Under the pieces are notes generated by a model that was not told the origin of the DNA, searched no databases, and saw only the letters and a program-made list of their open reading frames with translations. A stretch of 64,000 nt of DNA from Actinomycetota bacterium (GTDB taxonomy: Bacteria; Actinomycetota; Thermoleophilia; Gaiellales; Gaiellaceae): the NCBI GenBank assembly GCA_003161615.1, contig PMOB01000026.1, positions 100,108-164,107 of the forward strand, written 5' to 3'. Of this stretch, positions 1 to 8,691 are shown one piece after another (positions within the stretch are counted from its first letter, which is position 1; each line of letters starts with the position of its first letter). A program made the translations under genes and the position numbers.

Positions 1-578
1 GCGCCGCCGGCGGTGCACGAGCCCATCACGACCGCGATCTGCGGGATCCCCTTCGCCGACATCTGCGCCTGGTTGAAGAAGATCCGGCCGAAATGGTCAC
101 GGTCGGGGAAGACCTCGGCCTGGAGGGGCAGGAAGGCGCCGCCGGAGTCGACGAGGTAGAGGCACGGCAGCCGGTTCTGCTCCGCAATCTCCTGCGCGCG
201 CAGGTGCTTCTTGACGGTGAGCGGGAAGTACGAGCCGCCCTTGACGGTGGCGTCGTTCGCGACGATCACGCACTCCCGTCCCTCGACACATCCGATCCCG
301 GTCACGATGCCCGCGCCCGGCGCGTCACCGTCGTAGAGCTCCCACGCGGCGAGCGCGTTCAGCTCGAGGAAGGCGGTGCCGGGATCGACGAGCCGGTCGA
401 TCCGTTCGCGCGCCGGCATCTTGCCGCGCGAGGTGTGCCGCTCCATCGCCTTCTCGCCGCCGCCGCGGGCGATGAGCGCCGAGCGCTCGCGCAACTCCGC
501 GACGAGCTGCTCCATCCGCTCGCGCCGACGCGTGAACTCGTCGGCGTCTCGGTCCAGCTGCGAGGTGAGGACTGCCAT
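1..578 (-). CDS. Methylcrotonoyl-CoA carboxylase beta subunit (carboxyltransferase), 5' part only
   Basis: This is the N-terminal 192 residues of a biotin-dependent acyl-CoA carboxylase carboxyltransferase; the rest lies beyond base 1. It starts at ATG 578-576 with [15 protein letters not shown]. The early part has the family's [13 protein letters not shown] segment, then [28 protein letters not shown] and the [11 protein letters not shown] stretch. It reaches SCTAGG, the acyl-CoA site, at the window edge. The order and wording fit the methylcrotonoyl-CoA carboxylase beta subunit (leucine breakdown) better than propionyl- or acetyl-CoA carboxylase, but the diagnostic C-terminal half is unseen. 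The HAD gene ends 12 bases upstream on the same strand, so the two are probably co-transcribed. Confidence 0.88.
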   Translation of the reverse strand, partial: MAVLTSQLDRDADEFTRRRERMEQLVAELRERSALIARGGGEKAMERHTSRGKMPARERIDRLVDPGTAFLELNALAAWELYDGDAPGAGIVTGIGCVEGRECVIVANDATVKGGSYFPLTVKKHLRAQEIAEQNRLPCLYLVDSGGAFLPLQAEVFPDRDHFGRIFFNQAQMSAKGIPQIAVVMGSCTAGG

Positions 579-590
579 CCCGCGCAGAGC

Positions 591-1232
591 CTAGAGGAGG
601 CGCTCCATCACCCCGACATCGAGAGCCGGGACGATCTCGTCCGCCGCCGCGAGCCGTTCGGGCGCGAGCGTGCCGAGGACGGCGATGCACCGCATCCCCG
701 CTGCCTTCGCAGCGGTGATCCCCGCCTCCGTGTCCTCGAACACGAGCGTGTCCGACGGAGCGATTTCGCCGCCCATCAGCCCCAGCCCACGCACGTAGCC
801 CTCGGGATCGGGCTTACCGCGAGTCACATCCTCCGCGGCGACGATCGTGCTCAGGATGTCGGCGAGCCCCGCCGCTTCGACGACCGGCTCGATCTCCGCT
901 CTCATGGCGCCGGAGACGATCGCCAGCGGCACGCGCTCGGCTGCATACCGCACGGCGACGCGTACGTCCTCGGGAACGCTCGAGCCGTCCGCGACGAGCG
1001 CCTGGTACCGCCGCGTCCTCTCCGCGATGACCTCGGCCACCGCCGGGTGGTCGGCGCCGAGCCAGGCCCGCACGATCTCGGGATCGGAGAGTCCCGCCAG
1101 CTCGTCGAAATACGTCTTCGCTGCGAGCGGCTTGCCGTGCTCGGCGAACAGTTCCTGGAAGAGGGCGAGGAGGATCGGCTCGTCGTGCGAGAGCGTCCCG
1201 TTGAAGTCGAAGATCACCGCGCCGACGGCCAC
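591..1232 (-). CDS. HAD-superfamily hydrolase with DxNGT motif I
   Basis: A 213-residue HAD-like protein beginning at GTG 1232-1230 with VAVGAVIFDFNGTLSHDEP. Motif I (nucleophile Asp) is present, but the second acid of the usual DxDGT is Asn (DFNGT). That second Asp is the general acid/base in phosphatases and mutases of the family, so catalysis may be altered. Motif II Ser/Thr lies in LAIVSGAM, the conserved Lys in TRGKPDPEGY, and the final acidic motif in VFEDTEAGITAAKAAGM. The helical cap follows the phosphoglycolate phosphatase/beta-phosphoglucomutase pattern. A GATAAT at 1240-1245 (minus strand) seven bases before GTG suggests a leaderless start. Substrate unknown. Confidence 0.85.
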   Translation of the reverse strand: MAVGAVIFDFNGTLSHDEPILLALFQELFAEHGKPLAAKTYFDELAGLSDPEIVRAWLGADHPAVAEVIAERTRRYQALVADGSSVPEDVRVAVRYAAERVPLAIVSGAMRAEIEPVVEAAGLADILSTIVAAEDVTRGKPDPEGYVRGLGLMGGEIAPSDTLVFEDTEAGITAAKAAGMRCIAVLGTLAPERLAAADEIVPALDVGVMERLL

Positions 1233-1239
1233 GAGGCGG

Positions 1240-1259
1240 ATTATCGACCGGGATAGGGT
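1240..1259. promoter_or_regulatory. Divergent leaderless-type -10 pair
   Basis: The 33-base gap between the HAD and flavoprotein starts holds a minus-strand GATAAT (1240-1245), seven bases from its GTG, and a plus-strand TAGGGT (1254-1259), exactly six bases from ATG 1266. No Shine-Dalgarno sequence fits either start. The spacing predicts transcripts starting at or next to the start codon. Confidence 0.5.
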
Positions 1260-1265
1260 GCGCCA

Positions 1266-3665
1266 ATGAAGCCCTCGGCGCGTGCGGTCGTGATCGGCGG
1301 GGGCGTCGGCGGCTGTTCGATCCTCTACTGGCTCGCGCGACTCGGCTGGGAGGACGTCGTCCTTGTCGAGCGCGCCGACCTGACGAGCGGCTCGACGTTC
1401 CACTCCGCAGGCCTCGTCGGACAGCTGCGCGGCTCGCTCAGCCTGACCAAGATGATGATGAGCTCGGTCGATCTCTATCGCCGGCTCGGCGACGAGGTCG
1501 GCCTCGAGACGGGCTGGCACGAGGTCGGCTCGCTGCGCCTCGCCTCGTCGCAGGAGCGGATGGAGGAGCTCTCCCGCCAAGCGGGGTGGGCGAAGACGTT
1601 CGGCCTGCCGCTGGAGCTGATCTCCGCCGAGGAGGCGCAGCGGCTCTTCCCGCCGATGTCCACCGACGGCGTTCTCGGCGCCGCTTACCTGCCGACCGAT
1701 GGCTACATCGACCCGTCGCAACTGACCTTCGCGCTCGCCGAGGGCGCGCGCCGCGGGGGCGCAGAGATCTATACGAACACGCGAGTCACGGAGATCCCGG
1801 TCGAGCGCGGCCGAGTCACGGGCGTCGTGACGGACAAGGGCGAGATCGAGACCGAGATTGTGATCAACGCGGGCGGGATGTTCGCGGGCGAGATCGGCCG
1901 GCTCGCGGGCGTGAACGTCCCGTTGATCCCGATGGCGCACGAGTACCTCGTCACGAAGCCGTCCGGGATCCCGCTCGACGTCCCGACGATGCGTGATCCG
2001 TCGCTGCTCGTCTACTTCCGGGGCGAGTCGGGCGGGCTGATCATGGGCGGCTACGAGCGCGACCCGGCGCCGTGGTCGCTCGACGGGATCCCGGCCGACT
2101 TCAACGGGAAGCTGCTCGCCGAGGACTGGCCCCGCTTCGAGGAACTGATGGAGAACGCGGTCGTCCGCGTCCCCGATCTCGCCGACGCCGAGGTGATTCG
2201 CCTCATCAACGGCCCCGAGGCGTTCACGCCGGACGGCGAGTTCATCCTCGGGCCTTCCGACGTCCGCGGCTTCTGGGTCGCGGCCGGCTTCTGCGCCCAC
2301 GGTCTCGCTGGCGCGGGGGGGATGGGCAAGCTCGTCGCCGAGTGGATCGTCGACGGCGTCCCGAGCCTCGACGTCTGGGAGATGGACTCGCGCCGCTTCG
2401 GCCGCAACTACGAGGATCGCGACTACACGCTCGCGCGCACGGTCGAGGTCTACTCCACCTACTACGACGTCAAATACCCGGGCCACGAACGCCAGGCCGG
2501 CCGGCCGCGGCAGGTCGCTCCGACCTACGAGCGCCTGCAGGAGCTCGGCGCCGTCTTCGGCGAGAAGTCCGGCTGGGAGCGCGTCAACTGGTTCGAGCCG
2601 AACGCGGCGAACGGGGACGAGTCGCTCCGGCCTCGTGGCTGGGCAGGCCGCCTCTGGTCTCCCGCGATCGGGGCGGAGCACGTCGCCTGCCGGACGACGG
2701 CCGCGCTGTTCGACGAGACCTCCTTCGCGAAGATCGAGATCTCGGGCGAGGGTGCGCCCGAGCTCCTCGAGCACCTCTGCGACAACCGGGTCGCGCGCGA
2801 TGTCGGCGCGATCACGTACACGCAGATGCTCAACGCGCGCGGCGGCGTCGAGTGCGACTTCACCGTCACGCGTCTGGCGGAGGACCGCTTCCGCATCGTC
2901 ACGGGGACGGCTTTCGGCCGCCACGACCTCGCTTGGATCCGGATGCATGCGCCCGACGGCGTCCAGGTCGAGGACGTCACGTCGAAGTACGCCTGTCTCG
3001 GCCTCTGGGGGCCGGCGGCGCGCGAGATCCTCCAGCCGCTGACCTCGGAGGAGCTGTCCTTCGGATATATGCGGGCGCGGGAGCTGGCGGTCGGCTCGGT
3101 GCCCTGCCTCGCCTTACGGGTGACGTACGTCGGCGAGCTCGGCTGGGAGCTGTACTGCCCGATGGAGCACGGACTCCGCCTCTGGGACACGATCTGGGAG
3201 GGCGGTCGTGAGTTCGGCCTGGTCGGCGGGGGATACAAGGCGATCGACTCCCTGCGGCTCGAGAAGGGCTACCGCGTCTGGGGCTCCGACGTGACTCCCG
3301 AGGAGACGCCGTACGAAGCAGGCCTCGGCTTCGCGGTCAAGCTGGACAAGGGCGAGTTCATCGGTCGCGACGCGCTGCGGTCGCGCGCCGAGCCCGAGCG
3401 CCAACTCGCGTGCCTCGTGCTCGACGACCCGCGCGCCGTCGCGCTCGGCTCCGAGCCTGTCCGCGTGGAAGACGAGGCAGTCGGCCGCGTCACGAGCGGC
3501 GGCTACGGCTACACGGTCGAGCGCTCGATCGCCTATGCGTACCTTCCGTCGGCCGCCTGCTCTCCGGGGACTCCGGTCGAGGTCGACATCTTCGGGGAGT
3601 GGGTCGCCGGCAGCGTCGCCGAAGAGCCGCTCTTCGATCCCACGGGCGAGCGGGTCAGGGGCTAG
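1266..3665 (+). CDS. FAD-dependent dimethylglycine/sarcosine dehydrogenase-like protein with GcvT domains
   Basis: A 799-residue two-part flavoprotein. Residues 1 to about 365 are a DAO-type FAD domain with dinucleotide motif VVIGGGVGGC and the segment GSTFHSAGLVG; its His matches the position that carries covalent FAD in dimethylglycine and sarcosine dehydrogenases. A short FAO_M-like bridge follows, up to about 430. Residues from about 430 to the end are aminomethyltransferase (GcvT) N and C domains, which bind tetrahydrofolate and capture the formaldehyde released by demethylation. Expected role: oxidative N-demethylation of glycine-betaine-type compounds. The downstream choline-kinase-like gene (7-base gap) fits methylamine/choline metabolism. 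The exact substrate cannot be read from sequence. Confidence 0.87.
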   Translation: MKPSARAVVIGGGVGGCSILYWLARLGWEDVVLVERADLTSGSTFHSAGLVGQLRGSLSLTKMMMSSVDLYRRLGDEVGLETGWHEVGSLRLASSQERMEELSRQAGWAKTFGLPLELISAEEAQRLFPPMSTDGVLGAAYLPTDGYIDPSQLTFALAEGARRGGAEIYTNTRVTEIPVERGRVTGVVTDKGEIETEIVINAGGMFAGEIGRLAGVNVPLIPMAHEYLVTKPSGIPLDVPTMRDPSLLVYFRGESGGLIMGGYERDPAPWSLDGIPADFNGKLLAEDWPRFEELMENAVVRVPDLADAEVIRLINGPEAFTPDGEFILGPSDVRGFWVAAGFCAHGLAGAGGMGKLVAEWIVDGVPSLDVWEMDSRRFGRNYEDRDYTLARTVEVYSTYYDVKYPGHERQAGRPRQVAPTYERLQELGAVFGEKSGWERVNWFEPNAANGDESLRPRGWAGRLWSPAIGAEHVACRTTAALFDETSFAKIEISGEGAPELLEHLCDNRVARDVGAITYTQMLNARGGVECDFTVTRLAEDRFRIVTGTAFGRHDLAWIRMHAPDGVQVEDVTSKYACLGLWGPAAREILQPLTSEELSFGYMRARELAVGSVPCLALRVTYVGELGWELYCPMEHGLRLWDTIWEGGREFGLVGGGYKAIDSLRLEKGYRVWGSDVTPEETPYEAGLGFAVKLDKGEFIGRDALRSRAEPERQLACLVLDDPRAVALGSEPVRVEDEAVGRVTSGGYGYTVERSIAYAYLPSAACSPGTPVEVDIFGEWVAGSVAEEPLFDPTGERVRG

Positions 3666-3672
3666 GCGTAGC

Positions 3673-4512
3673 GTGGACCCGGAGGCGATCGTCGAGCGTG
3701 TCTGGCCGGGCCGGGACGCGAAGGTCGAGCCGCTCGGCGGCGGCATCACGAATCGCAACTTCCGCGTCGAGGTCGGCGACGAGTCGTTCGTCCTGCGGAT
3801 CGGCGGCGAGGACACCGAGCTGCTGGGGATCGACCGGACGGCCGAGCACGTCGCCTCCCTAGCCGCCGCCGAGCTCGGGCTCGCGCCCGACGTCGTCGCG
3901 TTCGTCGAGCCCGGAGGCTACCTCGTGACGCGCTTCGCCGAAGGCCAGGTCGGGGAGGTCGACGTCGCGCAGGTCGGCGCCGCGCTGGCACGTCTCCACG
4001 GCGGTCCGGCCGTTGCGAGCCGCTTCGACAGCTTCCGCGTCGTCGAGGCATATCGAGCGATCGCCGAGGAGCGAGGCGTCCCGATCCCGTCTGCCTACGC
4101 CGCCGCCGGCGAGCTCGCGGCGCGGATCGAGGAGCGGCGCCGCGGCGCGCCGCTCTGCTTCTGCCACAACGACCTCCTCAACGCCAATTTCATCGCCGAG
4201 CGAGGGCGGCTGTGGATCGTGGACTGGGAATACGCGGGGATGGGCGACCCCTACTTCGATCTCGGGAACTTCGCGGTCAACCACGAGCTCGACACCGACG
4301 GCGAGCGAATCCTCCTCGACGCGTACGGCGGCGGCGACCCCGAGACGCTGACGCTGATGCGGTTCATGTCGGACTTCCGCGAGGCGATGTGGGGCGTCGT
4401 CCAGCAGGCGATCTCGACGCTCGACTTCGACTTCCGCGCCTACGCGGACGAGCACTTTGCCCGGCTCGAGCGGACAGCCGCCGACTCGCGCTTCCGAGCG
4501 GCGCTCGCGTAG
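3673..4512 (+). CDS. Choline kinase-like / aminoglycoside phosphotransferase family protein
   Basis: A 279-residue protein kinase-fold small-molecule kinase starting at GTG 3673 (VDPEAIVERVW). The N-lobe has the ATP-loop-like PLGGGITNRNFRVEV and a FVLRI strand with the Arg typical of choline/ethanolamine kinases. The catalytic loop is CHNDLLNANF (HxD...N), and the metal-binding IVDWEYAGMGDPYFDLGNF block is the choline-kinase signature. It starts 8 bases after the flavoprotein stop, so it is likely co-transcribed. Predicted reaction: ATP-dependent phosphorylation of choline, ethanolamine or a related alcohol; a LicA-type or thiamine kinase substrate is possible. Confidence 0.8.
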   Translation: MDPEAIVERVWPGRDAKVEPLGGGITNRNFRVEVGDESFVLRIGGEDTELLGIDRTAEHVASLAAAELGLAPDVVAFVEPGGYLVTRFAEGQVGEVDVAQVGAALARLHGGPAVASRFDSFRVVEAYRAIAEERGVPIPSAYAAAGELAARIEERRRGAPLCFCHNDLLNANFIAERGRLWIVDWEYAGMGDPYFDLGNFAVNHELDTDGERILLDAYGGGDPETLTLMRFMSDFREAMWGVVQQAISTLDFDFRAYADEHFARLERTAADSRFRAALA

Positions 4513-4547
4513 CAGCGCCGTCGGCGGCGCCCCGTACATTTGTTCGC

Positions 4548-5618
4548 GTGGCCGTTCCCGGAATCGTCGCGCATCTGGACCTCGACGCGTTCTACGCGGC
4601 TGTCGAGGAGCTCGAGAATCCCGAGCTCCGCACGCAGCCGCTCGTCGTCGGCGGCGACCCTCGCGGGCGCGGCGTCGTTGCGACCGCGAACTACGTCGCG
4701 CGACGCTTCGGCATCCACTCCGCGATGAGTTGCGCCGAGGCGCTGCGCCGCTGTCCGCAGGCCGTCTTCGTCCGCCCGCGCCACGCCCTCTACCGCGAGT
4801 ACTCGCGGAATGTCTGGGAGACGGTGCGTGGGATCGTCCCGACCCTCGAGCAGACCGGGGCGGACGAGGGGTACCTCGACGTCGGAGAGGTGGCGGGGGA
4901 CTTCCTCGCGGCGCGCGTCATCGCGGAGGCGGTGCAGACGGCCGTGCGTGCGGGGACGAGCCTCACGTGCTCGCTCGGCGTCGCGCCGTGCAAGGTCGTC
5001 GCCAAGGTCGCGAGCGACGCGCGCAAGCCCGCCGGTCTGGTGGTCGTGCCGCCGGGGCGCGAGGCTCTCTTCCTCGCGCCGCTCGCCGTGCGCCGGCTGC
5101 CCGGAGTGGGGCCGAAGGCGGAGCAGCGCCTGCATGCCGGCGGCGTGGAAACGATCGGCGCGCTTGCAGCACTCGGCGATGACGAGCTGAAGCGTGTCCT
5201 GCCAGGGAGCGTCGGCGCGATGCTGCGCGATCGCGCTCGCGGGATCGACCCGCGTGGCCTCGATCTCGAGGTGGAACGGATCTCGATCAGCGTCGAGAAC
5301 ACGTTCGAGCGAGACATCTCCGACCGGGAGCGGCTGCACGACGAGCTGCGAGGAATGGCCGAGGAGGTCGCCGCGGCGTTGCAGCGGCGCGGCCAGGTGG
5401 CGCGAACCGTGACGACGAAGCTTCGCTACGCAGATCTCTCGATCCGGAGCCGTTCGACCTCGCTCGAGAGCGGAATCGACGAGGCCGCGACGATCGGCGA
5501 CCTCGGTTGTCGGCTGCTCGACCGCGGCCTGCGCGACCGGCCGGGTGCGCTGCGCCTGGTCGGGGTCGGAGTTTCGGGCCTGGCCGACTTCCGGCAGTTG
5601 GCTCTCGATACGTCGTGA
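4548..5618 (+). CDS. dinB: DNA polymerase IV (Y-family, DinB)
   Basis: A 356-residue Y-family translesion polymerase starting at GTG 4548 (VAVPGIVAHLDLDAF). Metal-binding Asp residues sit at about 11/13 (HLDLDAFYA) and in ADEGYLDV at about 106-111, with Glu107. The usual S-D-E-A/G-Y context is preceded by TGA rather than SI. RPxHALYREYS, the helix-hairpin-helix LPGVGPKAEQRL and the little-finger domain with TVTTKLRY follow in order. There is no obvious C-terminal beta-clamp box. TACATT at 4535-4540 lies seven bases before GTG, so the mRNA may be leaderless. Role: error-prone bypass synthesis under DNA damage. Confidence 0.95.
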   Translation: MAVPGIVAHLDLDAFYAAVEELENPELRTQPLVVGGDPRGRGVVATANYVARRFGIHSAMSCAEALRRCPQAVFVRPRHALYREYSRNVWETVRGIVPTLEQTGADEGYLDVGEVAGDFLAARVIAEAVQTAVRAGTSLTCSLGVAPCKVVAKVASDARKPAGLVVVPPGREALFLAPLAVRRLPGVGPKAEQRLHAGGVETIGALAALGDDELKRVLPGSVGAMLRDRARGIDPRGLDLEVERISISVENTFERDISDRERLHDELRGMAEEVAAALQRRGQVARTVTTKLRYADLSIRSRSTSLESGIDEAATIGDLGCRLLDRGLRDRPGALRLVGVGVSGLADFRQLALDTS

Positions 5619-5643
5619 AAGGCGGTTGCGTACCTCTTCGGGA

Positions 5644-5672
5644 TTGTGTTCATCCGGCTTCTGCGCTAGTGT
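5644..5672 (+). promoter_or_regulatory. Sigma70-type promoter, beta-helix copy 1
   Basis: TTGTGT at 5644-5649, a 17-base spacer, and TAGTGT at 5667-5672. The same arrangement recurs 1,360 bases downstream before copy 2, which supports it as a real promoter. The leader to ATG 5749 is about 70 bases and carries a GAGAGGGAG Shine-Dalgarno region. Confidence 0.7.
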
Positions 5673-5748
5673 CAACGCCAAGTGGCCTATCCATCTCCTC
5701 TTGCGCAGAGGTGGCCGCGGAACCGGGTTCAAATAGAGAGGGAGTGAG

Positions 5749-6954
5749 ATGAAGGGACGTAGGGTTGTCTATTTGGTGGCCGGGGTCTTTGCGGTCGCCG
5801 GTGTTCTCCTGCTCGCGGGTCCCGCCGGGGCTGCCCGGCAGGCGCACGCGACAGCGGCGACGAACGTGGCCTGCGGAGACACCATTACTGCCAGCATCAC
5901 GATCAACGGTGACCTTGACTGCTCGGCCTATACTGGCCCGGCGCTGACGATCGACCAGCCCGGCGTGACGCTGAATCTCGGCGGCCACACGATCACCGGC
6001 AACTCGGGCGGTTCGAGCGACACCGTGGTCCTCGCCGATGACACGTGTGCGTACGGCGGGCAGTGCAACAACGAGACGGTGACGAACGGGACGATTACGG
6101 GTGGCTACGACCAGATCGACTTCTGGGGCCAGAACGACACGGCCAGCAACCTGACGCTGACCGATGCCGCAGACATCGGCGTGTACCTCAACTACGCGAC
6201 CAACGCGCTGGTCTCGGGCAACACGATCACCGGCGCCGGCGAAGAGGGCATCTACGGCGAGTACGGCTCGTCGAATGTGATCGACTCGAACGTCCTCAAA
6301 GACGACACGTACAACGTCTATTTCGACTACGAGCAGGCTGACACGATCAGCAATAACAACTCGTCGATTTCCGGCGACGACACGAGCTCGTACAACTTCT
6401 ACGACAGCGAGTCGGACCTGAACACGTACACGAACAACGTGACCGCGGGCGGTAGGTACGGCTACTACATCGATCCCGGCGAAGACGGCTCGGTGACGAT
6501 GACGGGCAACGGTGCCCGCGCCGCGAAGCACACCAGTAGCGAGACTGGCAGCGGCTTCTACATCTATGAGGCCTACCACTGGTCGTATGCGGCGCCGTAC
6601 AGCGTGTTCAGCGGCAACGTGGCGACCGGGAACTACATCGGCTACTACGACTATTACTCGGCGTACGCCTTGTGGCTGGAGAACACCGCCAACTACAGCG
6701 GCAATATCGGCTTCTGGTTCGAGGAGCCGTCGCGCGAGCAGATCATCGGCAACGTGAGCAAGTACAACGGCGACTCGGGGTTCTACCTCGAGGACACGTA
6801 CGAGGGGGATAACGCCCTCGCGTTCGCGAACAACCAGGCCTGGTACAACCAGGATTACGGCTTCTACGCCGATTACTCGCAGGCGGGCAGCAACAACACG
6901 GGCAGCAACACGAACAGCCCGCTCGACTGCTACGACGTCTCCGGCTGCAGCTGA
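5749..6954 (+). CDS. Secreted right-handed beta-helix protein, tandem copy 1
   Basis: A 401-residue exported protein. Residues 1 to about 30 are a signal peptide (VVYLVAGVFAVAGVLLLAGP then Ala-rich). The mature part opens with a Cys pair region and IDQPGVTLNLGGHTITG, the usual cap of periplasmic beta-helix/NosD-like proteins. It continues as irregular rungs rich in Asn, Gly, Tyr and Ser (VSGNTITGAG, SNVIDSNVLKDD, ENTANYSGNIGFWF) to a Cys-containing end (DCYDVSGCS). No catalytic motif is recognisable; carbohydrate binding or cleavage is possible. It is the upstream member of a tandem duplication that includes promoter and terminator. Start ATG 5749 follows a GAGAGGGAG ribosome site. Confidence 0.85.
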   Translation: MKGRRVVYLVAGVFAVAGVLLLAGPAGAARQAHATAATNVACGDTITASITINGDLDCSAYTGPALTIDQPGVTLNLGGHTITGNSGGSSDTVVLADDTCAYGGQCNNETVTNGTITGGYDQIDFWGQNDTASNLTLTDAADIGVYLNYATNALVSGNTITGAGEEGIYGEYGSSNVIDSNVLKDDTYNVYFDYEQADTISNNNSSISGDDTSSYNFYDSESDLNTYTNNVTAGGRYGYYIDPGEDGSVTMTGNGARAAKHTSSETGSGFYIYEAYHWSYAAPYSVFSGNVATGNYIGYYDYYSAYALWLENTANYSGNIGFWFEEPSREQIIGNVSKYNGDSGFYLEDTYEGDNALAFANNQAWYNQDYGFYADYSQAGSNNTGSNTNSPLDCYDVSGCS

Positions 6955-6973
6955 GCCGAGCGTAGGAAGGACA

Positions 6974-6999
6974 ATGGGGCCGCGGCGACGCGGCCCCAT
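6974..6999 (+). terminator. GC hairpin terminator after beta-helix copy 1
   Basis: GGGGCCGC - loop GGCGAC/GCG - GCGGCCCC forms a stem of at least eight pairs, extended by flanking AT pairs. There is no strong T-run. The same hairpin follows copy 2 at 8332-8355, so it belongs to the duplicated unit. Confidence 0.6.
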
Positions 7000-7003
7000 C
7001 CCG

Positions 7004-7032
7004 TTGTGCGCATCCGGTCTTTGGGCTAAGGT
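7004..7032 (+). promoter_or_regulatory. Sigma70-type promoter, beta-helix copy 2
   Basis: TTGTGC at 7004-7009, a 17-base spacer, and TAAGGT at 7027-7032. The spacer keeps the CATCCGG core of copy 1, and the region downstream keeps CAAGTGG/AAAGTGG and TTGCGCAGAGG. The copies differ at the -10 (TAGTGT versus TAAGGT), so expression strengths may differ. Confidence 0.7.
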
Positions 7033-7112
7033 CAGAGACAAAGTGGTTTGCACAGCCCTCTTTGCGCAGAGGGCCACGGGATTCGGGTTCCATCTTCAAT
7101 CAGGAGGAAATG

Positions 7113-8306
7113 ATGCGAGGCAGGTTTACGTATCTCGCCGCCGTGGTTGCGGGCGCCGGTGTTCTCCTGCTCGCAGGCCCAGCGGTGGCCAGCCGGCAGG
7201 CGCACGCGACAGCGGCCACGAACGTGGCCTGCGGAGGCACCATTACTGCCAGTATCACGATCAACGGTGACCTCGACTGCTCGAGCACGAGTAGCCCGGC
7301 GCTGACGATCGACCAGCCCGGCGTGACGCTGGATCTCGGCGGCCACACGATCACTGGCAACTCGGGCTATCCCGTGGTCGTCGCCGATGACACGTGCGCG
7401 TACGGCGGGCAGTGCAACAACGAGACGGTGACGAACGGGACGATCACCGGCGGCGAGTACCAGGTTGAGTTCTGGGGCCAGAACGACACGGCCAGCAACC
7501 TGACGCTGACCGATGCCGCAAGCACCGGCGTATATCTCCACTACACGACCAACGCGCTGGTCACGGGCAACACGATCACCGGCGCCGGCAGCGAGGGGAT
7601 CTACTCCGAGTACGGCTCGTCGAATGTGATCAGTTCGAACGTCCTGAAAGACGACAGCTACAACCTCGAGCTCGAGTACGACCAGGCTGACACGGTCAGC
7701 TCGAACAACTCGTCGATTTCCGGCGACGACACGAGCTCGTACAACTTCTACGACTACCAGTCGGACCTGAACACGTACACGAACAACGTGACCGCGGGCG
7801 GTAGGTACGGCTACTACATCGACCCTGACGGTGACGGCTCGGTGACGATGACGAGCAACGGTGCCCGCGCCGCGAAGCACACCAGTAGCGAGACTGGCAG
7901 CGGCTTCTACATCTATGAGGCCTACCACTGGTCGTATGCGGCGCCGTACAGCGTGTTCAGCGGCAACGTGGCGACCGGGAACTACTACGGCTACTACGAC
8001 TACTACTCGCCGTCGGACCTGTGGCTGGAGAACACCGCCAACTACAGCGGCAATATCGGCTTCTGGTTCGAGTATCCGACGCGTAACCAGATCATCGGCA
8101 ACGTGAGCAAGTACAACGGCGACTCGGGCTTCTACCTCGAAGACAGCGAGGGCTACGGGTACGAAGCGCTCACGTTCGCTAACAACCAGGCCTGGTACAA
8201 CCAGGATTACGGCTTCTACGCCGATTACTCGCAGGCGGGCAGCAACAACACGGGCAGCAACACGAACAGCCCGCTCGACTGCTACGACGTCTCCGGCTGC
8301 AGCTGA
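7113..8306 (+). CDS. Secreted right-handed beta-helix protein, tandem copy 2
   Basis: A 397-residue paralog of the preceding gene, close to identical over long stretches including the last 130 or so bases of coding sequence. Two ATG codons occur in tandem (7110 and 7113). The AGGAGG at 7102-7107 is five bases from the second and only two from the first, so 7113 is preferred. Signal peptide: FTYLAAVVAGAGVLLLAGP. Differences cluster in the early rungs (a two-residue change at NSGYPVVVADD) and in surface positions (ELEYDQADTVSS against VYFDYEQADTIS). This suggests recent duplication with divergence or partial gene conversion. Function unknown; likely surface or extracellular. Confidence 0.85.
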   Translation: MRGRFTYLAAVVAGAGVLLLAGPAVASRQAHATAATNVACGGTITASITINGDLDCSSTSSPALTIDQPGVTLDLGGHTITGNSGYPVVVADDTCAYGGQCNNETVTNGTITGGEYQVEFWGQNDTASNLTLTDAASTGVYLHYTTNALVTGNTITGAGSEGIYSEYGSSNVISSNVLKDDSYNLELEYDQADTVSSNNSSISGDDTSSYNFYDYQSDLNTYTNNVTAGGRYGYYIDPDGDGSVTMTSNGARAAKHTSSETGSGFYIYEAYHWSYAAPYSVFSGNVATGNYYGYYDYYSPSDLWLENTANYSGNIGFWFEYPTRNQIIGNVSKYNGDSGFYLEDSEGYGYEALTFANNQAWYNQDYGFYADYSQAGSNNTGSNTNSPLDCYDVSGCS

Positions 8307-8331
8307 GCCGACAGACCTAGCGAAACGACAG

Positions 8332-8355
8332 TGGGGCCGCGGCGACGCGGCCCCA
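8332..8355 (+). terminator. GC hairpin terminator after beta-helix copy 2
   Basis: Same GGGGCCGC...GCGGCCCC hairpin as at 6974-6999, extended by a T-A pair. It separates the beta-helix gene from the convergent tRNA-Trp. Confidence 0.6.
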
Positions 8356-8365
8356 CCTCGTTCAG

Positions 8366-8438
<73 letters not shown>

Positions 8439-8487
8439 TTGCCGGCCAGCAGTGTACCCCGGGCATTCCGGCGACTAAGGTCGGCGC

Positions 8488-8658
8488 ATGGCGATGACCA
8501 CCCTCTTCGGCGTCCTGGCCGGCGCGCTCGCCGGCGTCGCGATATACGCCCTCTCGGGCGGGACCGGTGGCCGGCATCTGGTCGTCGGTCTCGCGGCCGC
8601 CGCGGTCGCAGCCTGGCTTGCGACGCTGTCGCGCGCCGCTTTCCGTCGCCGTCGCTGA
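8488..8658 (+). CDS. Small two-helix membrane protein upstream of the sigma factor gene
   Basis: A 56-residue ORF starting at ATG 8488. It holds two hydrophobic segments (about residues 4-22, LFGVLAGALAGVAIYAL; and 30-46, LVVGLAAAAVAAWLATL) separated by GGTGGRH, and ends in a basic tail FRRRR. TAAGGT at 8476-8481 is exactly six bases before ATG, the same leaderless arrangement as its neighbour. The sigma-factor gene starts 33 bases downstream with its own -10. Codon use matches the genome. I do not recognise the family; a holin-like or accessory membrane peptide is conceivable but unsupported. Confidence 0.6.
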   Translation: MAMTTLFGVLAGALAGVAIYALSGGTGGRHLVVGLAAAAVAAWLATLSRAAFRRRR

Positions 8659-8691
8659 GGAGAATGCCTCGCTACGCCGTATTCTCTGGGC

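Larger units (their letters stand above)
5644..8355 (+). repeat. Tandem duplication, about 1.36 kb units
   Basis: Unit 1 spans roughly 5644-6999 and unit 2 roughly 7004-8355. Promoter hexamers are offset by 1,360 bases and terminators by about 1,357. Each unit carries promoter, leader, gene and hairpin, so it is a duplicated transcription unit rather than only a duplicated gene. Confidence 0.85.

Noticed and set aside
591-2948. A very long minus-strand open frame across the flavoprotein gene
   Set aside because: Only 591-1232 has family motifs. The rest is a low-information shadow rich in Arg/Ala/Asp opposite a well-supported plus-strand gene, as expected in high-GC DNA.
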